A model generated the notes under the pieces. It was not told the DNA's origin. It searched no databases and saw only the letters and a list, made by a program, of their open reading frames with translations. From JACDBD01 sp050743385 (lineage in GTDB: Bacteria > Actinomycetota > Acidimicrobiia > IMCC26256 > JACDBD01), in contig JBOGFJ010000219.1 in NCBI GenBank assembly GCA_050743385.1, forward strand, positions 1 through 7,818: a DNA stretch of 7,818 nucleotides. Direction: 5' to 3'. Positions 1 to 5,864 of this stretch are shown one piece after another (within the stretch, counting starts at the first letter, position 1; each line of letters starts with the position of its first letter). Both the position numbers and the translations under genes were made by a program.

Positions 1-785
1 GGGGGAGTCGGCTCGCGCGGCACGTGTTGCGGGGGGCGACCGGCGTGGTCGCGGCGGGCACCTACCCCGCGCGCGAAGCGGCCCGCACGGCGGACGTGAA
101 GCTCCGGGGCGTCGTGATCCCTCCCGGTGTCGACGTCGACCGCTTCCGTCCACTGGGCGCCGACGAGCGGGCGTGTGCACGCGCGCGCTTCGGCCTGGAT
201 CCCGAACGTCCGGTCGTGCTCGGCGTCAGCCGCCTCGTGCCGCGCAAGGGTTTCGACGTGCTGCTCGAAGCCGTCGCCGGCCTCGACCCGTCCGTGCAGG
301 TCGTCGTCGCCGGCGACGGTCGCGACCGTCGGCGGCTCGAGACGCGGGCGCGGCGGCTCGGGTTGGCGGCGCGAGCGCGGTTCCTCGGTCGTGTCGCCGA
401 CGATCTGCTTCCCGACCTGTACGGGTGCGCGGACGTGTTCGCGATGCCGTGCCGCGACCGGTGGGCCGGCCTCGAAGCCGAGGGTTTCGGCATCGTCTTC
501 CTCGAGGCGGCGGCCTGCGGCGTGCCCGCGGTGGCCGGCCGCAGTGGCGGCGCGCACGAGGCCGTTGCCGACGGTGAGACGGGGATCGTGGTTGCCCCCC
601 GCGACGTCGGCGCCCTGCGCGGCGCGCTCGCCGCCCTGCTCCACGACCCCGAGCGGCAGAGGCATTTGGGTGAGGCGGCGCGCCGGCGCGCGGTGCGCAA
701 CTTCTCCTACGACCATCTCGTCGAGCGGCTCCTCCCGGTGGCCCGCGGCGACCTCGACTCGTTGGCCGTGCTGCAACCGCACTGA
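1..785 (+). CDS. pimB: PimB-like GT4 mannosyltransferase, 3' part (5' end outside window)
   Basis: This is the C-terminal two thirds of a GT-B fold, family 4 glycosyltransferase; the frame is open from base 3, so the gene starts upstream and the in-frame GTG at 24 is probably not its start. Visible blocks are the end of the N-terminal domain, the linker with I-P-P-G-V-D-V-D-R-F, the nucleotide-sugar domain opening V-L-G-V-S-R-L-V-P-R-K-G-F-D, and the donor-binding E-x7-E motif (first Glu at 480-482, second at 504-506). The stretch D-V-F-A-M-P-C-R-D-R followed by E-G-F-G-I-V-F-L-E closely resembles actinobacterial PimB, which transfers mannose from GDP-mannose to phosphatidylinositol monomannoside at the cytoplasmic membrane face. 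The SRPBCC and ArsA-like genes further along also match the usual neighbourhood of pimB. The family call is firm; the exact acceptor is inferred, and another GDP-mannose or UDP-sugar dependent GT4 enzyme such as MgtA is possible. Confidence 0.8.
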   Translation, partial: GSRLARHVLRGATGVVAAGTYPAREAARTADVKLRGVVIPPGVDVDRFRPLGADERACARARFGLDPERPVVLGVSRLVPRKGFDVLLEAVAGLDPSVQVVVAGDGRDRRRLETRARRLGLAARARFLGRVADDLLPDLYGCADVFAMPCRDRWAGLEAEGFGIVFLEAAACGVPAVAGRSGGAHEAVADGETGIVVAPRDVGALRGALAALLHDPERQRHLGEAARRRAVRNFSYDHLVERLLPVARGDLDSLAVLQPH

Positions 786-787
786 CG

Positions 788-793
788 TACGCT
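788..793 (+). promoter_or_regulatory. Putative -10 element (TACGCT) of a leaderless promoter
   Basis: TACGCT fits the TAnnnT form of an actinobacterial -10 hexamer. It sits three bases after the glycosyltransferase stop codon and exactly six bases before ATG 800, so transcription would start at or next to that ATG. There is no Shine-Dalgarno sequence here and no convincing -35; TTGGCC at 762-767 is too far away at 20 bases. Short degenerate motifs arise by chance, so the support comes mainly from the same spacing at other genes in the window. Confidence 0.4.
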
Positions 794-799
794 CGCGTG

Positions 800-1261
800 A
801 TGCGTGGTGGAGCGATCGTGTGGTCGTCGTGGATCGTGAACGCCGTGTTCGCCGTGACTGCCGGGCCGGCGGCGCTCGGCGTGGACGCCTTCGACGACGT
901 CGCCGTCGGCACCGCGCTCGCGCTCTTCGCCATCTCGATCCCGGTGTGGCTCTACGCGTTCGCTCGCGCGGTCGCGCGGACCGCCCGGGGTGACGACATC
1001 GTGGTCGCGAGCCTGTTCTTTCTGCAGGGCTCGGCACCGCGCCGGGTTCGAGTGCACCTCCTCGTCGCGGTGGCGGTCTCGATCGTGGTCGCGGCGGCGA
1101 CCGGTGCGGCCAACCCGTTCGGGGTGCTGGTCCCTATGCTGCCCCTGGGGCTCGTCGGGCTGTGGGGAGCGCGGCACGGCACGTACCCTCCCCGGCGGGA
1201 GTCGGGCGCCGACCGAACCCTGGCGCCGACGCCGAGAAGCCAGACCCAGAGAAGAACGTAG
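800..1261 (+). CDS. Small four-helix integral membrane protein, unknown function
   Basis: A 153-residue protein with four likely transmembrane segments (about residues 5-27, 35-57, 85-104 and 106-124). A charged loop at about 56-66 and a basic stretch around 79-86 separate the two helical pairs, and the tail after W-G-A-R-H is hydrophilic, with many Arg, Pro and Thr. I recognise no enzymatic motif. GTG at 797 directly precedes ATG 800 in frame; I prefer the ATG because it lies six bases from a TAnnnT hexamer, the same spacing as at the gene beginning at 4327. The gene starts 14 bases after the PimB-like gene and its stop overlaps the ribosome binding site of the SRPBCC gene, so it is probably co-transcribed with the latter. 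Its place beside a mannosyltransferase suggests an envelope role, but that is only context. Confidence 0.8.
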   Translation: MRGGAIVWSSWIVNAVFAVTAGPAALGVDAFDDVAVGTALALFAISIPVWLYAFARAVARTARGDDIVVASLFFLQGSAPRRVRVHLLVAVAVSIVVAAATGAANPFGVLVPMLPLGLVGLWGARHGTYPPRRESGADRTLAPTPRSQTQRRT

Positions 1262-1266
1262 GGAGG
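1261..1266 (+). promoter_or_regulatory. Ribosome binding site GGGAGG for the SRPBCC gene
   Basis: GGGAGG begins on the last base of the upstream TAG stop codon and lies four bases before GTG 1271. It supports that GTG as the start, despite there being no ATG nearby, and suggests translation coupled to the membrane-protein gene. It contrasts with the SD-free starts of the lead genes in this window. Confidence 0.7.
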
Positions 1267-1270
1267 CCGG

Positions 1271-1708
1271 GTGGCCGAGACCGCGAACGAACGGATCCGC
1301 ATCGACGCAACACCGTCGCGGTGCCTCGAGATCGCGAGCGACTTCGAGCGTTATCCCGACTGGGCGAAGGACGTGAAGCAGGTCACCGTCCTCGAGCGCG
1401 ACGCGGAAGGGCGAGGCACGAAGGTGGAGTACCGGGCGGCGGCGATGGGCCGCAGTACCCGCTACATCCTTGCCTACGACTACGCCGAGGCCCCGGGCGC
1501 GTTCACGTGGCAGCTGGTGGAGAGCGACATGCTCCGCCAGCTCGACGGCCGCTACGGGTTCGAAGCCGACGGCGACGGCACCCGGGTGAGCTACGACCTG
1601 ACCGCGGATCCCAAGGTCCCGCTCCCGGGGTTCATCAAGCGGCGGGTCGCCAGCATGATCATGGGCACCGCCCTGAAAGAGCTGAAGAAAGAGGCGGAGA
1701 AGGGCTGA
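1271..1708 (+). CDS. SRPBCC (START-like) family protein, Rv2185c/TB16.3 type
   Basis: A 145-residue single-domain protein of the SRPBCC/polyketide cyclase superfamily, a helix-grip fold that encloses a hydrophobic ligand cavity. The N-terminal strand with I-R-I-D-A-T-P, the following helix ending in F-E-R-Y-P-D-W, the K-Q-V-T-V-L-E-R-D strand and the long C-terminal helix ending K-E-L-K-K-E-A-E-K-G are all typical. From memory, the mycobacterial protein Rv2185c has the same length, the same Y-P-x-W and the same Lys-rich C-terminal helix, and it too lies near pimB and an ArsA-like gene. The start is GTG, supported by GGGAGG four bases upstream. The ligand is unknown. Proximity to phosphatidylinositol mannoside synthesis makes a lipid or isoprenoid plausible, but nothing in the sequence proves it; I see no catalytic residues. 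Confidence 0.88.
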   Translation: MAETANERIRIDATPSRCLEIASDFERYPDWAKDVKQVTVLERDAEGRGTKVEYRAAAMGRSTRYILAYDYAEAPGAFTWQLVESDMLRQLDGRYGFEADGDGTRVSYDLTADPKVPLPGFIKRRVASMIMGTALKELKKEAEKG

Positions 1709-1712
1709 TCGG

Positions 1713-1736
1713 GTGTGCGCCGCAGCGCGGGCACGC
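1713..1736. terminator. Candidate hairpin between convergent stop codons
   Basis: The 32-base gap between the SRPBCC gene and the convergent HNH gene holds a compact hairpin. GTGC (1715-1718) pairs with GCAC (1731-1734), then after one bulged base CCGC (1720-1723) pairs with GCGG (1727-1730) around a three-base loop. Two outer pairs (1713-1714 with 1735-1736, one a GU wobble) extend it. There is no U-tract on either strand. In such GC-rich sequence a hairpin of this size can occur by chance, so a terminator role rests mostly on its position between two 3' ends. Confidence 0.35.
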
Positions 1737-1740
1737 GCGG

Positions 1741-2946
1741 TCAGGCGGCGGTGGGCGGAGCGTTCGCAACGGGTCGGCCGCGATGTCGGGGATGTCGCGG
1801 GTCTTCGGGTGGCACGAAGGCTCGTGTTCCGCGGCCCTCGACCAGGGCCCAACCGTCGCGGGTCTTGCGGTCGTGATGATGGCGACAGAGCCGGTCGAGG
1901 AGGTCGAAGACCGTGCGATGCGTCTTCGACCAGTCATCGCGGTGGTCGAACTCCAGGAACGTGAGGTTGTTGCAGCCTGAAGCGGCGCAGGTGGGGTAGA
2001 GCCACTCGAGGGCGCTGCGCTGGTGCGCGGTCGGCCGCCGGCCGAGATGGGCGACGCCGACGATGTCGGTGCCCTTGGTGACGATCGCGGCCAGGAACGG
2101 GTCGCCCGTGTCGACGAGATCGCGCAACGCGGAGACGGCGACGGGCCCGTAGCCTGCGAGCTCGCAGGTCTCGTCGCCGACCGGGTAGCCACGCAGGAGC
2201 GCCGAAAGGTCGACGCGGGCCAGGATCTTGGCCGCCGGCTTCGATTTCGCCGTCGCGATACCGCAGGCGACGTGACGCAGGGCGTCGGCGGCGTGGGCCT
2301 CGAGCCGCTCGGGACGACCGTGTGCGCGGGCTTTGGCGGCGAGCTCGTCGCGGATCGGCGTGACCCGCGCCATGATCTCGGCGACCGCCTCGGGGTTGTC
2401 GCTCAGGTGGAGGTGACCGGCGCCATCGGCGTCGTTCCACGTGCGCAGGCAGCGCTGCTCGTGGATGCGGCGCCGGCGCGCTTCCGAGTCGCAGGCGTTC
2501 GCCTTGGTGCGGGCGCACTGGTCGCGCAGGTCGCGCAGCGACCCCGACCTGGCTGTGTCCAGCAGTGCTTGTTCGGCGTCGGGATCGGCGCCGGCGGCAT
2601 CGGCGATCGCCGAGGCCTGCTGGGGCGAGAGCTGCCCTCTCCTCGCCGCCTCGGCAGTGGCCGGGAGATCTTGGAGTCTCCGGCCGGTCTCGAGCGCCTC
2701 CTTGGCCTGCCCGACCGAGGTGCCGGTCTTGTGCGCCAGGTCGTGGGCGGCTGAGCGCTCGCCACTCCTCTTCCACAACTCGGTTTCGGCGACGCGTGCG
2801 GCGGCGAGCGACTTCACCGTTGCCGCCATCTTCTCGATCGCGGCGGCGTCTTCGACGACACGCTCGGCATCGCGAGGCGAGACGAGCGCAGGGTCGAAGC
2901 GCGTGGCGTACCGCTTCATCGCGCTGCGGAGCTCCGACAACCTCAT
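1741..2946 (-). CDS. DUF222 / 13E12-repeat family protein with C-terminal HNH nuclease domain
   Basis: A 401-residue protein with the usual two-part build of actinobacterial 13E12/DUF222 proteins. A long, charged helical region covers about residues 1-300 and includes the family-typical G-Q-L-S-P-Q-Q-A-S-A-I-A-D-A. It is followed by an HNH domain at about 320-365: Cys320 and Cys325 in C-A-A-S-G-C, the Asp334-His335 pair (F-D-H), then C354 and the H356-H358 run in L-C-R-H-H-H-D-R-K-T. The paired cysteines suggest zinc binding and the histidines metal-dependent DNA cleavage. The Asn normally found ahead of L-C-x-x-H-H is replaced by the L-L-D-R stretch. These genes occur in many copies in actinobacterial genomes and behave like mobile or repetitive elements; their cellular role is poorly known. 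The ATG start is preceded by TACAAT seven bases away and by no well-spaced Shine-Dalgarno. It reads against the flanking conserved genes, 57 bases downstream of the secreted protein gene. Confidence 0.9.
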   Translation of the reverse strand: MRLSELRSAMKRYATRFDPALVSPRDAERVVEDAAAIEKMAATVKSLAAARVAETELWKRSGERSAAHDLAHKTGTSVGQAKEALETGRRLQDLPATAEAARRGQLSPQQASAIADAAGADPDAEQALLDTARSGSLRDLRDQCARTKANACDSEARRRRIHEQRCLRTWNDADGAGHLHLSDNPEAVAEIMARVTPIRDELAAKARAHGRPERLEAHAADALRHVACGIATAKSKPAAKILARVDLSALLRGYPVGDETCELAGYGPVAVSALRDLVDTGDPFLAAIVTKGTDIVGVAHLGRRPTAHQRSALEWLYPTCAASGCNNLTFLEFDHRDDWSKTHRTVFDLLDRLCRHHHDRKTRDGWALVEGRGTRAFVPPEDPRHPRHRGRPVANAPPTAA

Positions 2947-2953
2947 GCTCTCG

Positions 2954-2959
2954 ATTGTA
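2954..2959 (-). promoter_or_regulatory. Putative -10 element (TACAAT) for the HNH gene
   Basis: Read on the minus strand, TACAAT is one base from the TATAAT consensus and lies seven bases before the ATG of the HNH gene, within the 56-base gap to the upstream gene. Transcription would begin at or just before the start codon. The only SD-like run, GAGAG, is one base from the ATG, too close to work normally. I see no good -35 at the expected distance. It suggests that the HNH gene has its own promoter and is not only read through from the secreted-protein gene. Confidence 0.45.
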
Positions 2960-3002
2960 CGGAGGAGGTGTGACAGCTACGCCCGCCGTGCCGCCGTGGC
3001 CG

Positions 3003-4232
3003 TCAAGGAATCGAGCCGTCTTGCGGCTGCGCGAACCAGACCTTGTAGAGGTTGGGATTGGCGAGCACGGCGTCGAAGGACTCGTGGTTGGTGCTCCAGA
3101 GCGCGATCGGGGCTCCGTCGATGCCGAACACGACCCTGCCGCCGTACGCGAGCTGTTCCTCAGTTAGAGGTCCGTACGGCGGCTTCGTGATGTCGACGAC
3201 TGGGGGGTCGTGGAGGATCCAGGGCCCTTGCGGCTCGTCGCCCGCCCAGGTCTCGATGAAGTCCCTCCCGTAGGCGTCCAACCGGAAAGCCGAGCCCACA
3301 TAGCCGCCTGCCGGGGTCCGCGCCACGGGGAACGCCGCCGTCGGTCCCTCGTCGATTCCGGGGACAAGGGGAAGGGGTGGCTCTCCGTTCTCGAACGCCA
3401 TGGGATCGGCGGCATCCGGGTCGGCCTGTTTCCAACCTTCGAGCGGCTCGTCGTCGGGGATCTGCGGAGTCTCGTCGTACCAGAACCACCACGCGTTCGC
3501 GTTGAACAGTTGGTTGACCTGTGCCCGAGCGACATAGTGCTCGAAGGGGAAGCTGCCCAACCTGTGCCCGTATGCGTACACGAACCCGTTGTCGAACATG
3601 AGGGTCTCGCCGTAGCTCGGGGAGGACGGGAGCGGCAGAGGGGTCACGGAAACCGGAGCATTGAGGTTGGAGAGCGAGAAGCGCGCGACGTCGACGCTGA
3701 CGAGCTGGAAGTCGAACGGCGGGGTGCCACCCCTTTGCATGTGCAGCCCGAACACCAGGAGGGTGTTGCTGTTTGGCTGGACGGCGCCGGTGGGCCAGAC
3801 CCATTCGTTCGGCCCGGGATCCTTGATCGGCTCGTTGATCGGCGTGAAGCAGTTCTCCTGCTGCACGACGAACCCGTTGTTGAAGAGGATGTGAGACTTC
3901 AGCGGACCGTTCGGCGGTGAGCCCAGGATGGTGTCGCCGAACATCCACAGGACACGCCCGTCCTGCAGCGGAACCGGGAGGCCGCCGTCGCTGGCGACCC
4001 AGTGGGCGGTGTTGGTGGCGCGCAGCCCGTCGAACGCCTGCTGGTACTGCTGCGCATTCGCGGGCGTTGTGTCGTGGCAGTACTGCGACGGCGGCGGGGA
4101 AGGAGGCGGGGGCGCCGGCGGCTTGGCCGCCTGGCACGTCGCCGCCAGCGATGCGAGCGCGCCCACGGCCACGACCGCGATCAGGCGGCGCCGGGCGCGC
4201 CGCGGCATCGTGGAGATCGAGTCCGGTGACAT
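3003..4232 (-). CDS. Secreted or lipid-anchored beta-propeller-like protein with W-M-F-G-D-T motif (DUF4185/DUF5005-like)
   Basis: A 409-residue exported protein. A basic stretch (residues 11-16) and a hydrophobic core (17-31) form a signal peptide, ending in A-A-T-C33-Q-A-A and followed by a proline-rich linker (38-48). Cys33 could be lipidated, but Thr at -1 and Ala at -3 make a weak lipobox, so signal peptidase I cleavage is equally possible. The mature part contains S-D-G-G-L-P-V-P-L with V-L-W-M-F-G-D-T (94-101), F-N-N-G-F (117-121), many Trp, Tyr and Pro, and a late G-P-W. This pattern resembles the five-bladed propeller families DUF4185 and DUF5005; DUF4185 includes the GH183 endo-D-arabinanases. 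Glycan cleavage is therefore plausible but unproven. Cys52 and Cys128 could form a disulfide. ATG 4208 (codon 9) would give a neater signal peptide and is a real alternative start; neither has an SD. Base composition looks visibly less GC-rich than the neighbours. Confidence 0.8.
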   Translation of the reverse strand: MSPDSISTMPRRARRRLIAVVAVGALASLAATCQAAKPPAPPPPSPPPSQYCHDTTPANAQQYQQAFDGLRATNTAHWVASDGGLPVPLQDGRVLWMFGDTILGSPPNGPLKSHILFNNGFVVQQENCFTPINEPIKDPGPNEWVWPTGAVQPNSNTLLVFGLHMQRGGTPPFDFQLVSVDVARFSLSNLNAPVSVTPLPLPSSPSYGETLMFDNGFVYAYGHRLGSFPFEHYVARAQVNQLFNANAWWFWYDETPQIPDDEPLEGWKQADPDAADPMAFENGEPPLPLVPGIDEGPTAAFPVARTPAGGYVGSAFRLDAYGRDFIETWAGDEPQGPWILHDPPVVDITKPPYGPLTEEQLAYGGRVVFGIDGAPIALWSTNHESFDAVLANPNLYKVWFAQPQDGSIP

Positions 4233-4241
4233 TGGCCGACC

Positions 4242-4247
4242 AGGCTA
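4242..4247 (-). promoter_or_regulatory. Putative -10 element (TAGCCT) for the secreted-protein gene
   Basis: On the minus strand TAGCCT lies nine bases before ATG 4232, and TTGCGC (4264-4269) sits 16 bases upstream of it as a possible -35 with TTG intact. This is the most complete promoter-like pair in the window. It predicts a transcript starting one to three bases before ATG 4232, which favours that start over the internal ATG 4208. The two divergent promoters share the 94-base region 4233-4326. Confidence 0.45.
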
Positions 4248-4314
4248 GAGCCCTGGGCACGTCGCGCAAGCGCAACGCCCGTATCCGGCCCAGGGACGGG
4301 GCGCTCGTGACCGG

Positions 4315-4320
4315 TAGCCT
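4315..4320 (+). promoter_or_regulatory. Putative -10 element (TAGCCT) for the arsA-glucokinase operon
   Basis: TAGCCT, the same hexamer as in the divergent promoter, lies exactly six bases before ATG 4327, with a G just ahead of it (GGTAGCCT). No Shine-Dalgarno precedes the ATG, so a leaderless mRNA starting at the ATG is the simplest reading. I see no clear -35. Confidence 0.45.
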
Positions 4321-4326
4321 CCAGCC

Positions 4327-5514
4327 ATGCGGATCCTCCTCTTCACGGGCAAGGGGGGCGTGGGCAAGACCACCGTGGCCGCCGCCACCGCCCTTCGTGC
4401 GGCCGAGTCGGGCCTGCGGACCCTCGTGTGCTCCACCGACCCCGCCCATTCCCTCGCTGATGCGTACGACGTCGGGCTGGGCGACGGCGTTGCCACGCTT
4501 GAGACATTTCCCGGGGGCGGGACGCTCGCGGGCCAGGAGCTCGACGCCCGGGCCCGGCTGGAGGAGGCGTGGGGGTCGGTCCGGGAGTACCTCAGTGCGG
4601 TGCTCGACTGGGCGGGCGCGGGCCCGGTGGAGGCCGAGGAGCTCGCGGTCGTCCCGGGCCTCGACGAGGTGTTTGCCCTCGCCGATCTGCGCGCGCACGC
4701 CGAGTCGGGCGACTACGACCTCCTCGTCGTCGACTGCGCGCCGACCGCAGAGACGGTCCGGCTCCTGTCGCTGCCCGACGTGCTCGGTTGGTACATGGAT
4801 CGGGTCTTCCCCGCGCAGCGAACCGCGACGCGCACGATCCGACCGTTGCTGAGCCGCATGATGAGCGCACCCATCGCGGGCGACGACGTGTTCGCGGCCG
4901 TGCGGCGCTTCTACGACCGCCTCGACGGCGTACGCGAGCTCCTCACCGACGGAGATGTGACCAGCGCCCGGTTGGTCGTGAACCCCGAGCGGATGGTGGT
5001 CGCGGAAGCCCGGCGCACGTTCACGTACCTCGCCCTCTTCGGCTATCACGTCGACGCGGTGATCGCGAACCGGCTTCTGCCCGCGGACATCGCCGATCCC
5101 TGGTTCGAGGCGTGGAAGGACACGCAGCGCGGTCACCTCGAATCGATCGCGGCCGCGTTCGCGGGCGTGCCCGTGCTCAGGGCCGACCTCGCCGCCGACG
5201 AGCTCGTCGGGCAGGAGCGCCTGTCGAGCTTCGGCGCCGCCCTGTACGGCGACCGCTCACCTGCCGACCGGTTCTGCGCGACGGATCCGCTTCGCGTCGA
5301 CGCCGTCGGTGACGCGCTGGTGCTCTCGGTGCACCTCCCGTTCATCGACAAGGCCGACGTGGAGCTGGCGCGCAGCAACGGCGAGCTCCTGGTCGCGGTC
5401 GGCGCCCATCGCCGGGCGGTGGCGTTGCCCGAGAGCCTGCGGCGCCGGGAGGTGGCGGCGGCCCGGATGGCGGACGATCGCCTCGAAGTCGAGTTCACCA
5501 CGGGGGAGGCCTGA
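4327..5514 (+). CDS. ArsA/GET3-family ATPase with C-terminal HSP20-like domain
   Basis: A 395-residue single-repeat member of the ArsA/GET3 branch of SIMIBI P-loop ATPases. The deviant Walker A with its signature lysine is G8-K9-G-G-V-G-K14-T-T; S-T-D-P-A-H-S at 36-42 is the switch I region; the switch II motif is D136-C-A-P-T140. A helical insertion at about 60-125 (with E-E-L-A-V-V-P-G-L-D-E) matches the family. The end, from about residue 320 to 390 (V-L-S-V-H-L-P-F and L-L-V-A-V-G), looks like the ArsA HSP20-like beta domain. The few cysteines do not form the metalloid site of arsenical pump ATPases nor the CxxC of GET3, so arsenite resistance is unlikely; no ArsB or ArsR gene is adjacent. 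From memory, it corresponds to the Rv2184c-type proteins found near pimB. The substrate or client is unknown. It leads a four-gene operon, and its TGA shares a base with the next ATG. Confidence 0.9.
   Translation: MRILLFTGKGGVGKTTVAAATALRAAESGLRTLVCSTDPAHSLADAYDVGLGDGVATLETFPGGGTLAGQELDARARLEEAWGSVREYLSAVLDWAGAGPVEAEELAVVPGLDEVFALADLRAHAESGDYDLLVVDCAPTAETVRLLSLPDVLGWYMDRVFPAQRTATRTIRPLLSRMMSAPIAGDDVFAAVRRFYDRLDGVRELLTDGDVTSARLVVNPERMVVAEARRTFTYLALFGYHVDAVIANRLLPADIADPWFEAWKDTQRGHLESIAAAFAGVPVLRADLAADELVGQERLSSFGAALYGDRSPADRFCATDPLRVDAVGDALVLSVHLPFIDKADVELARSNGELLVAVGAHRRAVALPESLRRREVAAARMADDRLEVEFTTGEA
5502..5509 (+). promoter_or_regulatory. Ribosome binding site GGGGGAGG for the acidic-protein gene
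   Basis: A strong purine run inside the last codons of the ATPase gene ends four bases before ATG 5514. It supports that start and efficient re-initiation at the T-G-A-T-G stop-start overlap. Confidence 0.7.
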
Positions 5515-5864
5515 TGCCCGAGCATCCCGACGAAGCGCCGGCCGACGACCAGCCCGCCGACGACCAGCCTGCGGACGACTACGACGTCTTCTACGACGCG
5601 CCCGACGACTCCGATGCGCCGGCGCCGGGGCCGAGCGCGGGCTCGGGCGCCGACGCCTTGGTGTCGGCGCTCTTCGAGGCCGGTCCGGAGGCGGCGGAGC
5701 ACCTGCTGAAGGCGGCCCAGGAGCTGCTGCTGGCAGCGAAGGCCGTCGTCGACGCGGGCGAGCGCGTCCTCGAGCAACACCGCCCGACCACCGGCGAAGG
5801 CGGCGACTCGGGCGGGAACCAAACGGACGACCGTCCGCGCGTGCGTCGCATCGACCTGGCTTGA
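5514..5864 (+). CDS. Small acidic protein with one amphipathic helix, unknown function
   Basis: A 116-residue protein in three parts: an Asp/Pro-rich, probably disordered N-terminus (1-43) with repeated A-D-D-Q-P units; a predicted helix at about 46-89 with regularly spaced Leu and Ala (H-L-L-K-A-A-Q-E-L-L-L-A-A-K); and a hydrophilic linker ending in a basic R-V-R-R-I-D-L-A. There is no signal peptide, membrane segment or catalytic motif. It overlaps the ATPase stop by one base and the glucokinase start by four, so the three are almost certainly translated together. Small acidic proteins next to this ATPase occur in other Actinobacteria (such as those labelled DUF5304), but I cannot confirm membership. 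The helix could bind the ATPase or resemble a client helix; that is inference. Confidence 0.8.
   Translation: MPEHPDEAPADDQPADDQPADDYDVFYDAPDDSDAPAPGPSAGSGADALVSALFEAGPEAAEHLLKAAQELLLAAKAVVDAGERVLEQHRPTTGEGGDSGGNQTDDRPRVRRIDLA
5541..5580 (+). repeat. 15-bp in-frame tandem repeat, about 2.6 copies
   Basis: Two 15-base units (5541-5555 and 5556-5570) differ only in their last base, and a third partial, slightly diverged unit follows. Each unit encodes A-D-D-Q-P. The repeat lies in the disordered acidic N-terminus, where slippage changes would keep the frame. Confidence 0.75.

Noticed and set aside
707..1852. A 381-codon minus-strand open frame opposite the membrane-protein and SRPBCC genes
   Set aside because: It overlaps three better-supported genes and encodes Arg/His-rich sequence typical of antisense to GC-rich codons.
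2023..2754. A 243-codon plus-strand open frame inside the HNH gene
   Set aside because: It is the antisense shadow of a clearly recognisable DUF222/HNH protein; the product has a low-complexity Gly/Val/Arg look with no family motif.
1709..4326. Insertion-sequence or integron-like boundaries around the minus-strand pair
   Set aside because: By eye I found no terminal inverted repeats, target duplications, transposase or integrase; the insertion idea rests on gene order only.
3160..5136. A very long minus-strand open frame of 658 codons spanning the secreted-protein and ATPase genes
   Set aside because: It is out of frame with the well-supported secreted protein and antisense to the ATPase; its Arg/Ala/Pro-rich product has no motifs. 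High GC content makes such frames common.
4327..5514. Arsenic resistance function for the ArsA-like ATPase
   Set aside because: The metalloid-binding cysteine pattern is absent, and no arsenite pump, arsenate reductase or ArsR regulator is nearby.
5309..5860. N-terminal extension of the ROK kinase frame
   Set aside because: It overlaps the ATPase end and the whole acidic-protein gene and encodes Arg/Gly-rich sequence with no motif. The kinase domain begins precisely at TTG 5861, which overlaps the previous stop.
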